From Clostridium sp. C105KSO13 (GTDB lineage: Bacteria; Bacillota; Clostridia; Lachnospirales; Lachnospiraceae): 64,000 nt of DNA. Positions 36,812-45,612 of the stretch are shown piece by piece. The translations under genes and the position numbers were made by a program. The stretch is from NCBI RefSeq assembly GCF_001517425.1, contig NZ_FBWL01000170.1, forward strand, positions 1 through 64,000, given 5' to 3'. Numbering within the stretch: the stretch's first letter is position 1; every line of letters starts with the position of its first letter. The notes beneath the pieces were generated by a model that saw only the letters and a list, made by a program, of their open reading frames with translations, searched no databases and had not been told where the DNA came from.

Positions 36812-37438
36812 ATGAATACAAAAGCATTTCGAAAAATGAGTTATGGACTTTATCTGATTTCGTCCAAATGTGACGGGAAGACAGGCGGCTGTGTTGTAAA
36901 TACACTGATGCAGGTGACATCAAAGCCGTTGCAGGTTACCCTTACAATTAACAAGGATAATTACACAACCAGTGTAATAGAAAAATCCGGGTATTTTGAA
37001 GGAGTCGCGCTTTCGCAGGATGCTTCGATGGAGCTAATCCGGGCATTTGGTTTCCAGAGCAGTAAGGATAAGAATAAATTTGAAGGATTTGAGACAGAGA
37101 TAGATTGTCACGATATACCATATGTATGTGAGCAGGTAGTCGCAAGATATACCTGTAAAGTGAAATCTTCTATGGATGTAGGAACACACAAAGTCTTTCT
37201 TGCCGAGATAGATGACGCGGAAGTCTTGGACAAAGATGAACCACCTTTGACATATGCTTACTATCATTCAGTAAAAAAAGGGGTTACACCGCCCAAGGCA
37301 TCCAGCTACATTCCTGAGGAGCAGAAGACAGGATACCGCTGCCAGGTCTGCGGCTATATATTGGAAGCAGATACGATACCGGATGATTATGTCTGCCCTG
37401 TGTGCGGGAATGGCAGAGAATATTTTGTGAAGTTGTAA
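36812..37438 (+). CDS. Flavin reductase-rubredoxin fusion (high-molecular-weight rubredoxin)
   Basis: 208 residues. Residues about 1-155 form a flavin reductase-like FMN-binding domain (MSYGLYLISSKCDGKTGGCV, MQVTSKPLQVTLTINK). Residues about 165-208 form a rubredoxin with two CxxCG knuckles (YRCQVCGYILE and YVCPVCGNG). This matches the Hrb protein of acetogens such as Moorella, which passes electrons from NAD(P)H to rubredoxin-dependent oxygen- or NO-reducing flavoproteins. The rubredoxin part is slightly short in its inter-knuckle loop. No partner flavoprotein is adjacent. Terminator at 37483-37525. Confidence 0.9.
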   Translation: MNTKAFRKMSYGLYLISSKCDGKTGGCVVNTLMQVTSKPLQVTLTINKDNYTTSVIEKSGYFEGVALSQDASMELIRAFGFQSSKDKNKFEGFETEIDCHDIPYVCEQVVARYTCKVKSSMDVGTHKVFLAEIDDAEVLDKDEPPLTYAYYHSVKKGVTPPKASSYIPEEQKTGYRCQVCGYILEADTIPDDYVCPVCGNGREYFVKL

Positions 37439-37482
37439 TTAACGAACAGTTTCACTTTTGGGGAAGAATGTAACTTTGTGCG

Positions 37483-37525
37483 TGCCCTTTTATGGTTGGA
37501 TAACAATCATAGAAGGGCATCTTTG
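37483..37525 (+). terminator. Terminator after the rubredoxin fusion gene
   Basis: TGCCCTTTTATGGTTG (37483-37498) pairs with CAATCATAGAAGGGCA (37504-37519) with two wobble pairs and a five-base loop, followed by TCTTTG. The remaining space to 37640 shows no gene. Confidence 0.75.
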
Positions 37526-37641
37526 TGTACAAAATACCATAAGATAGTCCTCTGTGTGAAGAAAAATATGCAGTCTTATTTGTAGGAACTACTTTCAATA
37601 TCTATACATATTATTTATATATGAGAAGTATGAAAAAGTAA

Positions 37642-37670
37642 TTGACAGCGAGGGGAAATAGTGATAATAT
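37642..37670 (+). promoter_or_regulatory. Sigma-A promoter of the putative ATC-utilisation operon
   Basis: TTGACA (37642-37647) and TAATAT (37665-37670) are 17 bp apart. Just downstream CCTACTAATCCTA (37672-37684) resembles the CATACTAAACAT placed similarly behind the cysK promoter. A shared operator is possible but unproven. Confidence 0.75.
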
Positions 37671-37752
37671 ACCTACTAATCCTACATGCAATATATGTTT
37701 TGGAGCATTAACGCGGGAAAGTGTGAGCGAATAAGTGGAGAGAAGGGTGTGT

Positions 37753-39096
37753 ATGGACAAAATAGAAGAACAGATTGCACAAATAATTGATGACAACAGA
37801 AGTGTAATTTTGGAGTTTGCGAATGATGTTTATTGTCATGGCGAATTGGGGTACAAGGAATTCAGAACCAGTGAGAAGTTTCGAAAGTTTATGGAGAACC
37901 GGACAGAGCGGGTTGAAGATAACCTGGCAATTACCGGTGTGAAGGCATATCTGAATTCGGAAAAGAAGGGGAATTTTTCTCTTGCGCTGATCGGAGAACT
38001 GGATGCCCTGAGGATTCCCAGCCATACATATGCAAATCCTGAAACACAGGCAGCACACTGCTGTGGACACCATGCACAGCTTGCTGGAGTCATAGGGGCA
38101 GCACTTGCGCTTACAAAAAAAGACATTTCTAAGAAGCTGGACGGACAGATTGTTTTCATGGCGGCGCCGGCAGAAGAATACGGAGAAGTGGAATTTAAGA
38201 AAACACTTTTGAAGCAGGGGAAAATCGATTATGGCGGCGGGAAATGTGAGCTGATTCGTATAGGGGCATTTGATGATATTGACGCATGTATTGTTCATCA
38301 CATTTCCATGGATGGAATATCCGCCGGAACCGGAAGCAGCAACGGCTTTGTGTCTAAAGTTATTACTATAAAAGGGAAAGCCGCACACGCGGCGGCAGCA
38401 AAAGAACAGGGAGTAAACGCATTGTCGGCGGCTGCGCTGGGGCTTCAGGGGCTGTCTTTTAACCGTGAGACATTCCGTGACGAGGACTGTGTCAGAGTAC
38501 ATCCTATTATGACGAAAGGCGGCAATCTAGTAAATGTGGTACCGGACGAGGCCGTCATGGAGACGCTGGTCAGAGGAAAGACAAGAGAAGCTTTTATGGA
38601 CGCTTCCCTGAAGACAGACAGATCCTTTAAAGCAGGGGCCATAGCGATGGGCGCGGGATACCGGATTGAGACAATGCCCGGATATCTTCCGTCACTTCCA
38701 CAGGCAGTACCTGAGGAGGTCGTGGAAGTAATCAAAGAGGTATCTGCTCCCAAAAAGGTGGATACAGATGTTGTCAAAAAGCACGGGGGCGGATCTACCG
38801 ATGTGGGTGATGTTCAGCATCTGATGCCGGTACTGACGTTTAATACCGGCGGGGCTTCCGGCGGATTACATCAGTCTGAGTTTGCAGTTTATGACGAAGA
38901 AGAAGCTTATATACTGACTGCAAAAATTTTTGCACTTAGTGCATACCGGATGTTAAAAGATGGAGCTGCAGTTGCCAGAAAGGTAAAAGAAGAGTATCAA
39001 CCGGTATTTCAGTCAAAAGAAGAATATGTGGAATTTCTGAATAAGTTTTATTCGGTGGAGGAAGAGGAAATATGGGAAAGGAAAGTTACGAAATAA
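37753..39096 (+). CDS. M20 family amidohydrolase, candidate N-carbamoyl-L-cysteine amidohydrolase
   Basis: 447 residues from ATG 37753, behind GGAGAGAAGG. A GTG at 37735 is in frame but precedes that site. Metallopeptidase family M20 with metal-ligand motifs GELDALR, CCGHHAQLAG, APAEEYGEVE and a lid domain (GKAAHAAAAKEQGVNALSAA). C-terminal ligand region is GGASGGLHQSEF. M20 enzymes remove N-acyl or N-carbamoyl groups from amino acids. The next gene, overlapping by 25 bp, is an ATC hydrolase whose known product is N-carbamoyl-L-cysteine. In Pseudomonas that product is cleaved to L-cysteine by a partner amidohydrolase, so this is the inferred role here. Another N-acyl amino acid remains possible. 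Confidence 0.85.
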   Translation: MDKIEEQIAQIIDDNRSVILEFANDVYCHGELGYKEFRTSEKFRKFMENRTERVEDNLAITGVKAYLNSEKKGNFSLALIGELDALRIPSHTYANPETQAAHCCGHHAQLAGVIGAALALTKKDISKKLDGQIVFMAAPAEEYGEVEFKKTLLKQGKIDYGGGKCELIRIGAFDDIDACIVHHISMDGISAGTGSSNGFVSKVITIKGKAAHAAAAKEQGVNALSAAALGLQGLSFNRETFRDEDCVRVHPIMTKGGNLVNVVPDEAVMETLVRGKTREAFMDASLKTDRSFKAGAIAMGAGYRIETMPGYLPSLPQAVPEEVVEVIKEVSAPKKVDTDVVKKHGGGSTDVGDVQHLMPVLTFNTGGASGGLHQSEFAVYDEEEAYILTAKIFALSAYRMLKDGAAVARKVKEEYQPVFQSKEEYVEFLNKFYSVEEEEIWERKVTK

Positions 39097-39614
39097 CAGG
39101 CACTGTTCAAAGGGAGCAGATGGTGGATCAAATCAGAAAGGCAGCGAGACAGTTTGCAATGCTGTATTTTCATTTCTGTGATGTGCTGCAGAAGACTTAC
39201 GGACTGGAAAAGACAAAGGAAATTGTCAGACAGACCGTATTTGAACTTGCGGTAGATCGTTCCGATCAATTAAGGGAAAAAGCCTATAGACAGGGTAAAT
39301 CCACAGAGACAAGGGAGGATTTCATGGATGTGATAGATCTTCCTATGTGTGGATGGATTCCGCAGTGGGGAGCAGACCACTGTCCCTATGCTGAAACCTG
39401 GAGAACGTATTTTGACGAATATCCGTGGTTCAGGGAGCTGGCACCTTACTACTGCGACGTGATAGATACCACAACAATTGAAAACTTTACAAAACATCTT
39501 TCCCATAGGCTTACACAGAATGTGCTTCTTGAAGGAGAAAGCTGTGAGAGAGAATATTTTGAAAGTGAAGAAGTGAAGAGAGGAAATTACACTTATGGCA
39601 GCAAAGAGCAGTAA
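39072..39614 (+). CDS. L-2-amino-thiazoline-4-carboxylic acid hydrolase family protein
   Basis: 180 residues, cytoplasmic. The family (PF14196) is defined by Pseudomonas AtcB, which opens the thiazoline ring of L-ATC to give N-carbamoyl-L-cysteine. Recognisable features are the helical N-terminus (ARQFAMLYFHFCDVL), the cysteine-rich core DHCPYAETWRTYF, then LAPYYCDVIDTT and the end LLEGESCEREYF. The gene overlaps the M20 amidohydrolase by 25 bp and the transporter permease by 20 bp, so translation is coupled. Most Clostridia members of this family are untested. Related small ring substrates cannot be excluded. Confidence 0.85.
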   Translation: MGKESYEITGTVQREQMVDQIRKAARQFAMLYFHFCDVLQKTYGLEKTKEIVRQTVFELAVDRSDQLREKAYRQGKSTETREDFMDVIDLPMCGWIPQWGADHCPYAETWRTYFDEYPWFRELAPYYCDVIDTTTIENFTKHLSHRLTQNVLLEGESCEREYFESEEVKRGNYTYGSKEQ

Positions 39615-40377
39615 GCAGAAAATCACCTTTATCAATGTGCTGCAGATTCTGACCCTGGCGGCACTGCTTGGATATATGGAATATGCGGTGGATTCCGGAG
39701 CGGTCAACAAGGTATTTATGGCATCTCCATACAGTATTTTGAAGGAGGCAGCTCGTATTATAACAGACGGAACTTTATGGCCACATTTGTTTCTTACTCT
39801 TCAGGAGGTGGCAGTGGGATATGCACTGGCTGCAGCGTTCGGTATTGCGGTAGGTTTGATTTGGACTATGTTTCCGAAAGTGGAAGCTTACAGCAATGTG
39901 TTTTTTTCCTCCGTTATGGCAATTCCCAAGACAGCGATACTGCCCCTGCTAATCCTTTGGTTTGGCATTGGTTTTAAATCTAAAGTAGTACTGATATTCC
40001 TGTTTTCCGTATTTCAGATTTTATACAATACCGTTACAGGGGCGAAAGAATGCAAGATAGAGTATTTGAAAGTGGCGAGGGTATTCAATGCAACAAAGAT
40101 GCAGACTGTGTTCAAAGTTATGCTTCCCGCTGCCCTCCCCTCCATGTTCAATGGTCTGAGGCTGGCTGCAGCTACAGCACTGACAGGAGTTGTATTCTCG
40201 GAGATGCAGTCTGCAAAAGCAGGACTTGGATATTTGCTTTCAGAATCCCAGACCTTGCTGAACACACCCAGGATGTTTTTTATCATCATACTGGTAACCG
40301 TGATTTCAGTATGTTTTGTTAAACTGATTGCAGTAATTGAATATTTAGTGTGTCACAGATGGAAAGGAATTGTATGA
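39595..40377 (+). CDS. ABC transporter permease, SsuC/TauC type
   Basis: 260 residues with six membrane segments. The contact loop KVARVFNATKMQTVFKVMLP followed by AALPSMFNGLRLAAA is typical of nitrate/sulfonate/taurine permeases. It begins inside the preceding gene and ends at TGATG shared with the next. It forms the channel of the importer encoded with the following two genes. Confidence 0.93.
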   Translation: MAAKSSKQKITFINVLQILTLAALLGYMEYAVDSGAVNKVFMASPYSILKEAARIITDGTLWPHLFLTLQEVAVGYALAAAFGIAVGLIWTMFPKVEAYSNVFFSSVMAIPKTAILPLLILWFGIGFKSKVVLIFLFSVFQILYNTVTGAKECKIEYLKVARVFNATKMQTVFKVMLPAALPSMFNGLRLAAATALTGVVFSEMQSAKAGLGYLLSESQTLLNTPRMFFIIILVTVISVCFVKLIAVIEYLVCHRWKGIV

Positions 40378-41441
40378 TGAAAAAAAGAATTATATCCGTA
40401 TTGGCAGCAGCGGCACTGGTAGTTTCGGTTGTGACCGGATGCACATCTGCGGAAGACTCTGAGGCGTCAAAAAAGACCGAAACAACAAAAACCTCCGGTT
40501 CCGGCTTGGAAGAGGAGGACATAATTACCCTGCGCACTTGCTTTGCCACAGGTATGACCGGAGCTGTCAACAACTTTGCTATTGAAAAAGGGCTGTATAA
40601 AGAGCTTGGTATTGAATTTGATAATGTCCAGTGGAGCAGCAATGACGAGGTACTTTCTCTGATAACCCGGGGAGAGATTGATCTTGCTGACGGTGACCCA
40701 AGCGCTTATATCCCAGGCATCTATAATGGTGTGCCGGCAAAACTGGTAGGAAATATGTGGAGATATTCCGGCAGCTATTGGCTGGTAGCCAAGGACGACA
40801 ATATTAAGAAAATCAGCGATCTGAAGGGAAAAACAATCGGAACTGCGGCCGCAGCAGGCGGTATGAGGCTTTCCGTACTGAAGATGCTGGAGGAGAACGG
40901 ACTGAGTGAAAACGATGTGACGCTGGTGGCGAACGGTACCTACCAGTCAGCCTATGCCACACTGACATCGGAAGAGGTGGATGCAACCATCATTCACAAC
41001 CCCTATGCCGCACTGGCAGAAGCTGAAGGAACAGGGCATATCCTGGGCCGGGCGTGGGATTATATTCCGGATTACTATACAGGAACTATTATAGCGTCAG
41101 ATAAGATGATTGAGAAGGAACCTGGGAAATTACAGCGCTTTCTGACTGCTTACTATAAAGTACATGAAGAAGTAAAAAATGAATATTTCGATGAGTTTAT
41201 TTCCTGGGCGTCTAAACAGATGAACACTCCCGAGGATGTGATGAAAAAGGCTGTAGAATCAGAAAAGGATGTATGGTTTGACTATCCTGTAATACCGGAA
41301 GACAGGATCAACAGGACTGTCGAATATCTGAAAGATTACGGATGGCTTGACAAAAAAGTAGAGGCAGACGGAACCTATACAAATGAATTTGCACAGAAAG
41401 CTGCCGATGAGCTGGGCCTTACAGACCCGGAAAGCAAATAG
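40377..41441 (+). CDS. ABC transporter substrate-binding lipoprotein, SsuA/NMT1 type
   Basis: 354 residues from ATG 40377 (or 40374) behind GGAAAGGA. Lipobox VVTGC around residue 17-21. The fold is the NitT/TauT class: LRTCFATGMTGAVNNFAIEK, GEIDLADGDPSAYIPG, ISDLKGKTIGTAAAAGGMRL. Members bind sulfonates, taurine, thiamine precursors or other small anionic heterocycles. Its place between ATC hydrolase and nitroreductase suggests a small sulfur-containing acid, perhaps ATC itself. Confidence 0.9.
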   Translation: MKKRIISVLAAAALVVSVVTGCTSAEDSEASKKTETTKTSGSGLEEEDIITLRTCFATGMTGAVNNFAIEKGLYKELGIEFDNVQWSSNDEVLSLITRGEIDLADGDPSAYIPGIYNGVPAKLVGNMWRYSGSYWLVAKDDNIKKISDLKGKTIGTAAAAGGMRLSVLKMLEENGLSENDVTLVANGTYQSAYATLTSEEVDATIIHNPYAALAEAEGTGHILGRAWDYIPDYYTGTIIASDKMIEKEPGKLQRFLTAYYKVHEEVKNEYFDEFISWASKQMNTPEDVMKKAVESEKDVWFDYPVIPEDRINRTVEYLKDYGWLDKKVEADGTYTNEFAQKAADELGLTDPESK

Positions 41442-41460
41442 TAAGGAAGGGAATAAAAGG

Positions 41461-42243
41461 ATGCCGACCATTAAAATTAAAAATCTGGAGAAATATTATT
41501 CCGGCGAGAACGGTGAGGAGACCCATGCTCTGACAAATATCAATATAGAAATCCGGGACGGGGAATTTGTCTGCATTGTAGGTCCCTCAGGATGTGGGAA
41601 AAGTACACTGCTCGAAATTGTCGCAGGTCTTCTTGAACATACTTCAGGTGAGGTTCTGCTGGATGATGTTCCTGTGAACGGAACCAGCCGGGATATCGGC
41701 GTTGTATTTCAGGATGCCTCTCTTTACCCGTGGAGAACAATTAAAAAGAATATCGGCTTCGGGATGGATATTGCAAAAGTTCCCAAAGATGAGCGGGAAG
41801 AGCGGGCAGCAAAATATGTAAAGTTGATGAATCTGAGCGGGTTTGAAAACAAATATCCTTCCCAGCTTTCCGGCGGAATGAAACAAAGGGCGGGGATTGC
41901 TAGAGCGCTGGTGATGAATCCGAAAGTAATTCTTATGGATGAACCCTTCAGTGCCGTAGATCACCTGACCAGATGCGCGCTGCAGGAGGAATTAATCCGA
42001 ATCAGACAGGAAGAAAAAAAGACCGTTTTATTTGTAACACACGATATTAACGAAGCAGTATATCTCGCTGACCGGGTGATTCTGTTAAGCCCGCGGCCAA
42101 GTACGGTGCAGGAGGAATATAAAATTTCAATCCCTCACCCGCGAACAAGAAGCGATGACTATCTGGTGCAAAAGGCCGCAGAAATTGTGGCGGCAATCAG
42201 CAGAGGAGCAGAAAAACAAGAAAGCATAGAGTTCTTTATCTAA
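41461..42243 (+). CDS. ABC transporter ATP-binding protein, SsuB/TauB type
   Basis: 260 residues from ATG 41461. An in-frame ATG at 41383 lies inside the previous gene and has no ribosome site. Walker A is GPSGCGKST, signature LSGGMKQRAGIARAL, Walker B ILMDEPFSAVD, H-loop THD. It completes a three-gene importer with the two preceding genes. Confidence 0.94.
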   Translation: MPTIKIKNLEKYYSGENGEETHALTNINIEIRDGEFVCIVGPSGCGKSTLLEIVAGLLEHTSGEVLLDDVPVNGTSRDIGVVFQDASLYPWRTIKKNIGFGMDIAKVPKDEREERAAKYVKLMNLSGFENKYPSQLSGGMKQRAGIARALVMNPKVILMDEPFSAVDHLTRCALQEELIRIRQEEKKTVLFVTHDINEAVYLADRVILLSPRPSTVQEEYKISIPHPRTRSDDYLVQKAAEIVAAISRGAEKQESIEFFI

Positions 42244-42257
42244 GGAGGCCAAAAAAT

Positions 42258-43139
42258 ATGTTTAGAGACACAAGTATGGATTACATCACTAAGGAAGAGT
42301 CCAGGGCAATATGGAACAAGAATATGCAGATTACCGATGAGGAATTCCTACATATGGATGAAACTGAATTTAGGGCCAGGGTAAGGGAACGGTGCCATCA
42401 TACACTGGAAATCCAAATGTATCATGCGGCATACCGTAATCTTAGGCTTAAGGAAACACAGGCGGATTACACAAAACATCTTCTGAGCTTATGGGTGAAG
42501 CGGGGATTAAGCAAAGAACTTCCGGAATATAAGTACGCCAGCTTTTTAGTGCAGTCTGCGGATAAACTTTCTAATGGGGAGCCGGTGGATTTATCGCCAT
42601 ATGAGCCTAAGAAGGTTACAAAAGAAATGGAAGAGGATTTCTTTACAATACTGAAGGAGAGACGCTCAGTCAGAGAGTTTACAGATCAGGAAGTGCCGGA
42701 TGAAATCATTGACAAAATACTGGAGGCCGGACTGTGGGCCGCACATGGCTGTAATGTTCAGTCCATTAAATATATTGTAGTAAGAGAGAAAAACGAGCCT
42801 GGATTATTCAGGGGAAGTGATGTTCCGGGAGGTCCGATTCATCTGGTGATACTTCAAGATATGAGATGCTATAAGGCAAATTCCTTTACACCTGTAAGAA
42901 ATCAGCTTCTGGATGCCGGTGCCGCAGGGCAGAATATCGTACTTGCCGCACATGCTGTTGGTTTGGAAGGTGTATGGCTTACATTCCCAAATCATGAGTT
43001 CTCTGACAGACTGAGAAAAAAGTTTGAGCTGCCTGATTACATTAGAATGGTAACCTATGTTGATGTAGGATATGGAGACCAGACACCTCATCCGCCGCTG
43101 CGTTCCGGTGTGGAAGCGGCAGTACTGGCAAGGTATTAA
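42258..43139 (+). CDS. Nitroreductase-family flavoprotein with N-terminal extension
   Basis: 293 residues behind TAAGGAGG, 14 bp after the ATPase gene. Residues about 128-293 form the nitroreductase fold with FMN-binding RRSVREF and AAHGCNVQSIKYIVV, GAAGQNIVLAAHAVGLEGVW and a C-terminal PPLRSG. The first 125 residues are an acidic, helical extension not present in simple nitroreductases. The superfamily includes FMN enzymes that oxidise thiazolines to thiazoles (McbC, SagB). In this operon it may act on the ring of the imported compound, reducing or oxidising it before hydrolysis. That role is inferred only from context. Confidence 0.87.
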   Translation: MFRDTSMDYITKEESRAIWNKNMQITDEEFLHMDETEFRARVRERCHHTLEIQMYHAAYRNLRLKETQADYTKHLLSLWVKRGLSKELPEYKYASFLVQSADKLSNGEPVDLSPYEPKKVTKEMEEDFFTILKERRSVREFTDQEVPDEIIDKILEAGLWAAHGCNVQSIKYIVVREKNEPGLFRGSDVPGGPIHLVILQDMRCYKANSFTPVRNQLLDAGAAGQNIVLAAHAVGLEGVWLTFPNHEFSDRLRKKFELPDYIRMVTYVDVGYGDQTPHPPLRSGVEAAVLARY

Positions 43140-43177
43140 AATGGTTTTTGGAACGGCAAATGCTATTCATAAATGAT

Positions 43178-43218
43178 ACATGCAGGGAAGAGAATTTTTC
43201 CCTTGCATGTGCTATTAA
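43178..43218 (+). terminator. Terminator of the ATC-type operon
   Basis: ACATGCAGGGAA (43178-43189) pairs with TTCCCTTGCATGT (43198-43210) with one bulged T and an eight-base loop. The tail GCTATTAAAAATTT is only moderately T-rich. Confidence 0.55.
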
Positions 43219-43248
43219 AAATTTGTATACTGAAATCAGAAAATATAG

Positions 43249-43277
43249 TTGACATATCTGAATAACATAGATATAAT
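43249..43277 (+). promoter_or_regulatory. Sigma-A promoter of cysK
   Basis: TTGACA (43249-43254) and TATAAT (43272-43277) are exactly 17 bp apart. Downstream, CATACTAAACAT lies where a repressor such as the CymR-like protein at 45613 could bind. Confidence 0.88.
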
Positions 43278-43324
43278 AATAGCATAAAACATACTAAACA
43301 TATATGAAAGGTAGGGGAAAGAAA

Positions 43325-44257
43325 GTGGCAAATATTTTTAAAGGAACATTGGGACTGATAGGGAATACCCCCTTGATGGAAGTGGTAAATGTAGAAAAGA
43401 GTTTGGAACTGGAAGCTACAATATTGGCAAAGCTGGAATACTTTAATCCTGCAGGAAGTGTTAAGGACAGGATTGCGAAATCAATGATCGAGGATGCAGA
43501 AGCAAAGGGTATTTTAAAAGAGGGTTCTGTCATCATTGAACCTACATCAGGAAATACAGGAATCGGTCTTGCTTCTATAGCAGCAGCGAAGGGATACCGT
43601 ATTATTTTAACTATGCCGGAGACAATGAGTGTTGAAAGAAGGAATATATTAAAAGCTTATGGCGCTGAACTAGTGCTGACAGAGGGTGCCAAAGGTATGA
43701 AGGGTGCCATTGCCAAGGCAGATGAACTGGCAAAGGAAATTCCAGGCAGCTTTATTCCAGGTCAGTTTGTAAACCCTGCAAATCCGGCTGTTCATAAGGC
43801 AACGACAGGGCCTGAAATCTGGAACGACACAGACGGAAATGTGGACATTTTCATCGCAGGAGTCGGTACAGGCGGTACTCTCACAGGGGTAGGCGAATAC
43901 TTGAAATCCCAGAATCCTGAAATTCAAATCGTAGCAGTAGAACCCGCGTCTTCACCAGTACTTTCAGAAGGTAAGGGCGGCCCTCACAAGATTCAGGGAA
44001 TCGGGGCAGGTTTCGTTCCGGAGGTGCTGAACACAAAGATTTACGACGAGATTGTGAAAATAGAGAATGATGATGCATTTGCAACAGCAAAATCATTTGC
44101 AAAGCAGGAAGGTGTTCTGGTGGGAATTTCTTCCGGGGCTGCGCTGTATGCGGCAATTGAACTTGCAAAGCGCCCGGAGAACAAAGGAAAGACAATTGTG
44201 GCTTTACTGCCGGATACAGGGGACAGATACTATTCTACGCCACTGTTTAGTGAATAA
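43325..44257 (+). CDS. cysK: Cysteine synthase A (O-acetylserine sulfhydrylase)
   Basis: 310 residues from GTG 43325, the start that gives the usual [16 protein letters not shown] terminus. PLP-binding Lys47 lies in NPAGSVKDR. The [10 protein letters not shown] loop and the phosphate-binding [12 protein letters not shown] are intact. It makes L-cysteine from O-acetylserine and sulfide. In Bacillus CysK also forms a complex with CymR to sense cysteine status. A CymR-like gene lies two genes downstream. metY follows 23 bp later. Confidence 0.96.
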   Translation: MANIFKGTLGLIGNTPLMEVVNVEKSLELEATILAKLEYFNPAGSVKDRIAKSMIEDAEAKGILKEGSVIIEPTSGNTGIGLASIAAAKGYRIILTMPETMSVERRNILKAYGAELVLTEGAKGMKGAIAKADELAKEIPGSFIPGQFVNPANPAVHKATTGPEIWNDTDGNVDIFIAGVGTGGTLTGVGEYLKSQNPEIQIVAVEPASSPVLSEGKGGPHKIQGIGAGFVPEVLNTKIYDEIVKIENDDAFATAKSFAKQEGVLVGISSGAALYAAIELAKRPENKGKTIVALLPDTGDRYYSTPLFSE

Positions 44258-44280
44258 AAGAAAAACGAGGTAAAAACAAA

Positions 44281-45588
44281 TTGAGCGAAAAAATCACAAG
44301 AGAAAATAGAAAACTGAAATTTGAGACACTGCAGCTGCACGTTGGGCAGGAACAGCCCGATCCGGTAACAGATGCAAGAGCAGTTCCTATTTATCAGACA
44401 TCGTCCTATGTGTTCCGCAACTGTGAACATGCGGCTGCACGTTTCGGACTTTCCGATGCAGGGAACATTTACGGACGTTTGACAAATCCGACAGAAGATG
44501 TATTTGAACAGCGTATTGCAGCACTCGAAGGAGGCTCAGCGGCATTAGCTGTTGCCTCCGGTGCTGCGGCCATCACATACACCATTGAAAACCTTGCACA
44601 GAACGGTGACCATATTGTATCTGCAAAAAATATTTATGGCGGTACTTTTAATTTGCTGGCTCACACACTGCCGGCATATGGCATTACAACAACTTTTGTA
44701 GATATTTTTGATGAGAGCGCAGTGAAAGCTGCCATAAAAGAAAATACAAAGGCAATTCTTATAGAAACATTGGGCAATCCGAATTCGGATGTAGTGGACA
44801 TCGAAAAGATTGCAAAGATTGCACACGCCCATAAGATTCCTCTGGTTGTTGACAATACATTTGCGACACCATACCTGGTACGTCCTATAGAGTACGGCGC
44901 AGATATTGTGGTACATTCCGCGACAAAGTTTATTGGCGGTCACGGAACGACTATCGGCGGAGTGATTGTAGACGGTGGAAAGTTTGACTGGGAAGCTTCA
45001 GGAAAGTTTGCTTCACTGACAGAACCTAATCCAAGCTATCACGGTATCAGCTTTACACAGGCAGCAGGACCAGCAGCTTTCGTGACAAAAATCCGTGCAA
45101 TCCTGCTAAGAGATACGGGAGCGACCATATCTCCATTCCATGCATTCTTGTTCTTACAGGGACTTGAAACCTTGTCTCTCAGGGTAGAACGCCATGTGGA
45201 AAATGCTCTGAAAGTAGTGGAGTATCTGAAAAATCATCCTCAGGTTGAGGAGGTGCATCATCCGTCCGTGACGGAAGATGCTGAACAAAAAGCGCTGTAT
45301 GCAAAGTATTTCCCAAATGGGGGCGGATCTATCTTTACTTTTGAAATCAAGGGAGATGCAAAGAAGGCGCAGGAATTTATCGATCATCTGGAACTCTTTT
45401 CACTTTTGGCCAATGTGGCCGATGTGAAATCACTGGTTATCCATCCGGCAACAACAACACACAGCCAGTGCACAGAGGAGGAACTGCTCGATCAGGGCAT
45501 CAAGCCAAATACCATTCGCCTTTCCATCGGAACAGAACATATCGATGACATCATAGAAGATCTGCGGGAAGCATTTAATGCCATATAG
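44281..45588 (+). CDS. metY: O-acetylhomoserine sulfhydrylase
   Basis: 435 residues from TTG 44281, with GAGG about 13 bases before. Cys/Met-metabolism PLP family of the longer MetY type. It begins FETLQLHVGQEQPDPVTDAR, has YGRLTNPTEDVFEQR, and binds PLP on Lys in HSATKFIGGHG. The long insert around WEASGKFASLTEPNPSYHG distinguishes it from MetB. It makes homocysteine from O-acetylhomoserine and sulfide. It is co-transcribed with cysK and the following regulator. Confidence 0.95.
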   Translation: MSEKITRENRKLKFETLQLHVGQEQPDPVTDARAVPIYQTSSYVFRNCEHAAARFGLSDAGNIYGRLTNPTEDVFEQRIAALEGGSAALAVASGAAAITYTIENLAQNGDHIVSAKNIYGGTFNLLAHTLPAYGITTTFVDIFDESAVKAAIKENTKAILIETLGNPNSDVVDIEKIAKIAHAHKIPLVVDNTFATPYLVRPIEYGADIVVHSATKFIGGHGTTIGGVIVDGGKFDWEASGKFASLTEPNPSYHGISFTQAAGPAAFVTKIRAILLRDTGATISPFHAFLFLQGLETLSLRVERHVENALKVVEYLKNHPQVEEVHHPSVTEDAEQKALYAKYFPNGGGSIFTFEIKGDAKKAQEFIDHLELFSLLANVADVKSLVIHPATTTHSQCTEEELLDQGIKPNTIRLSIGTEHIDDIIEDLREAFNAI

Positions 45589-45612
45589 AATACAAATATT
45601 TTGGAGGTTACC

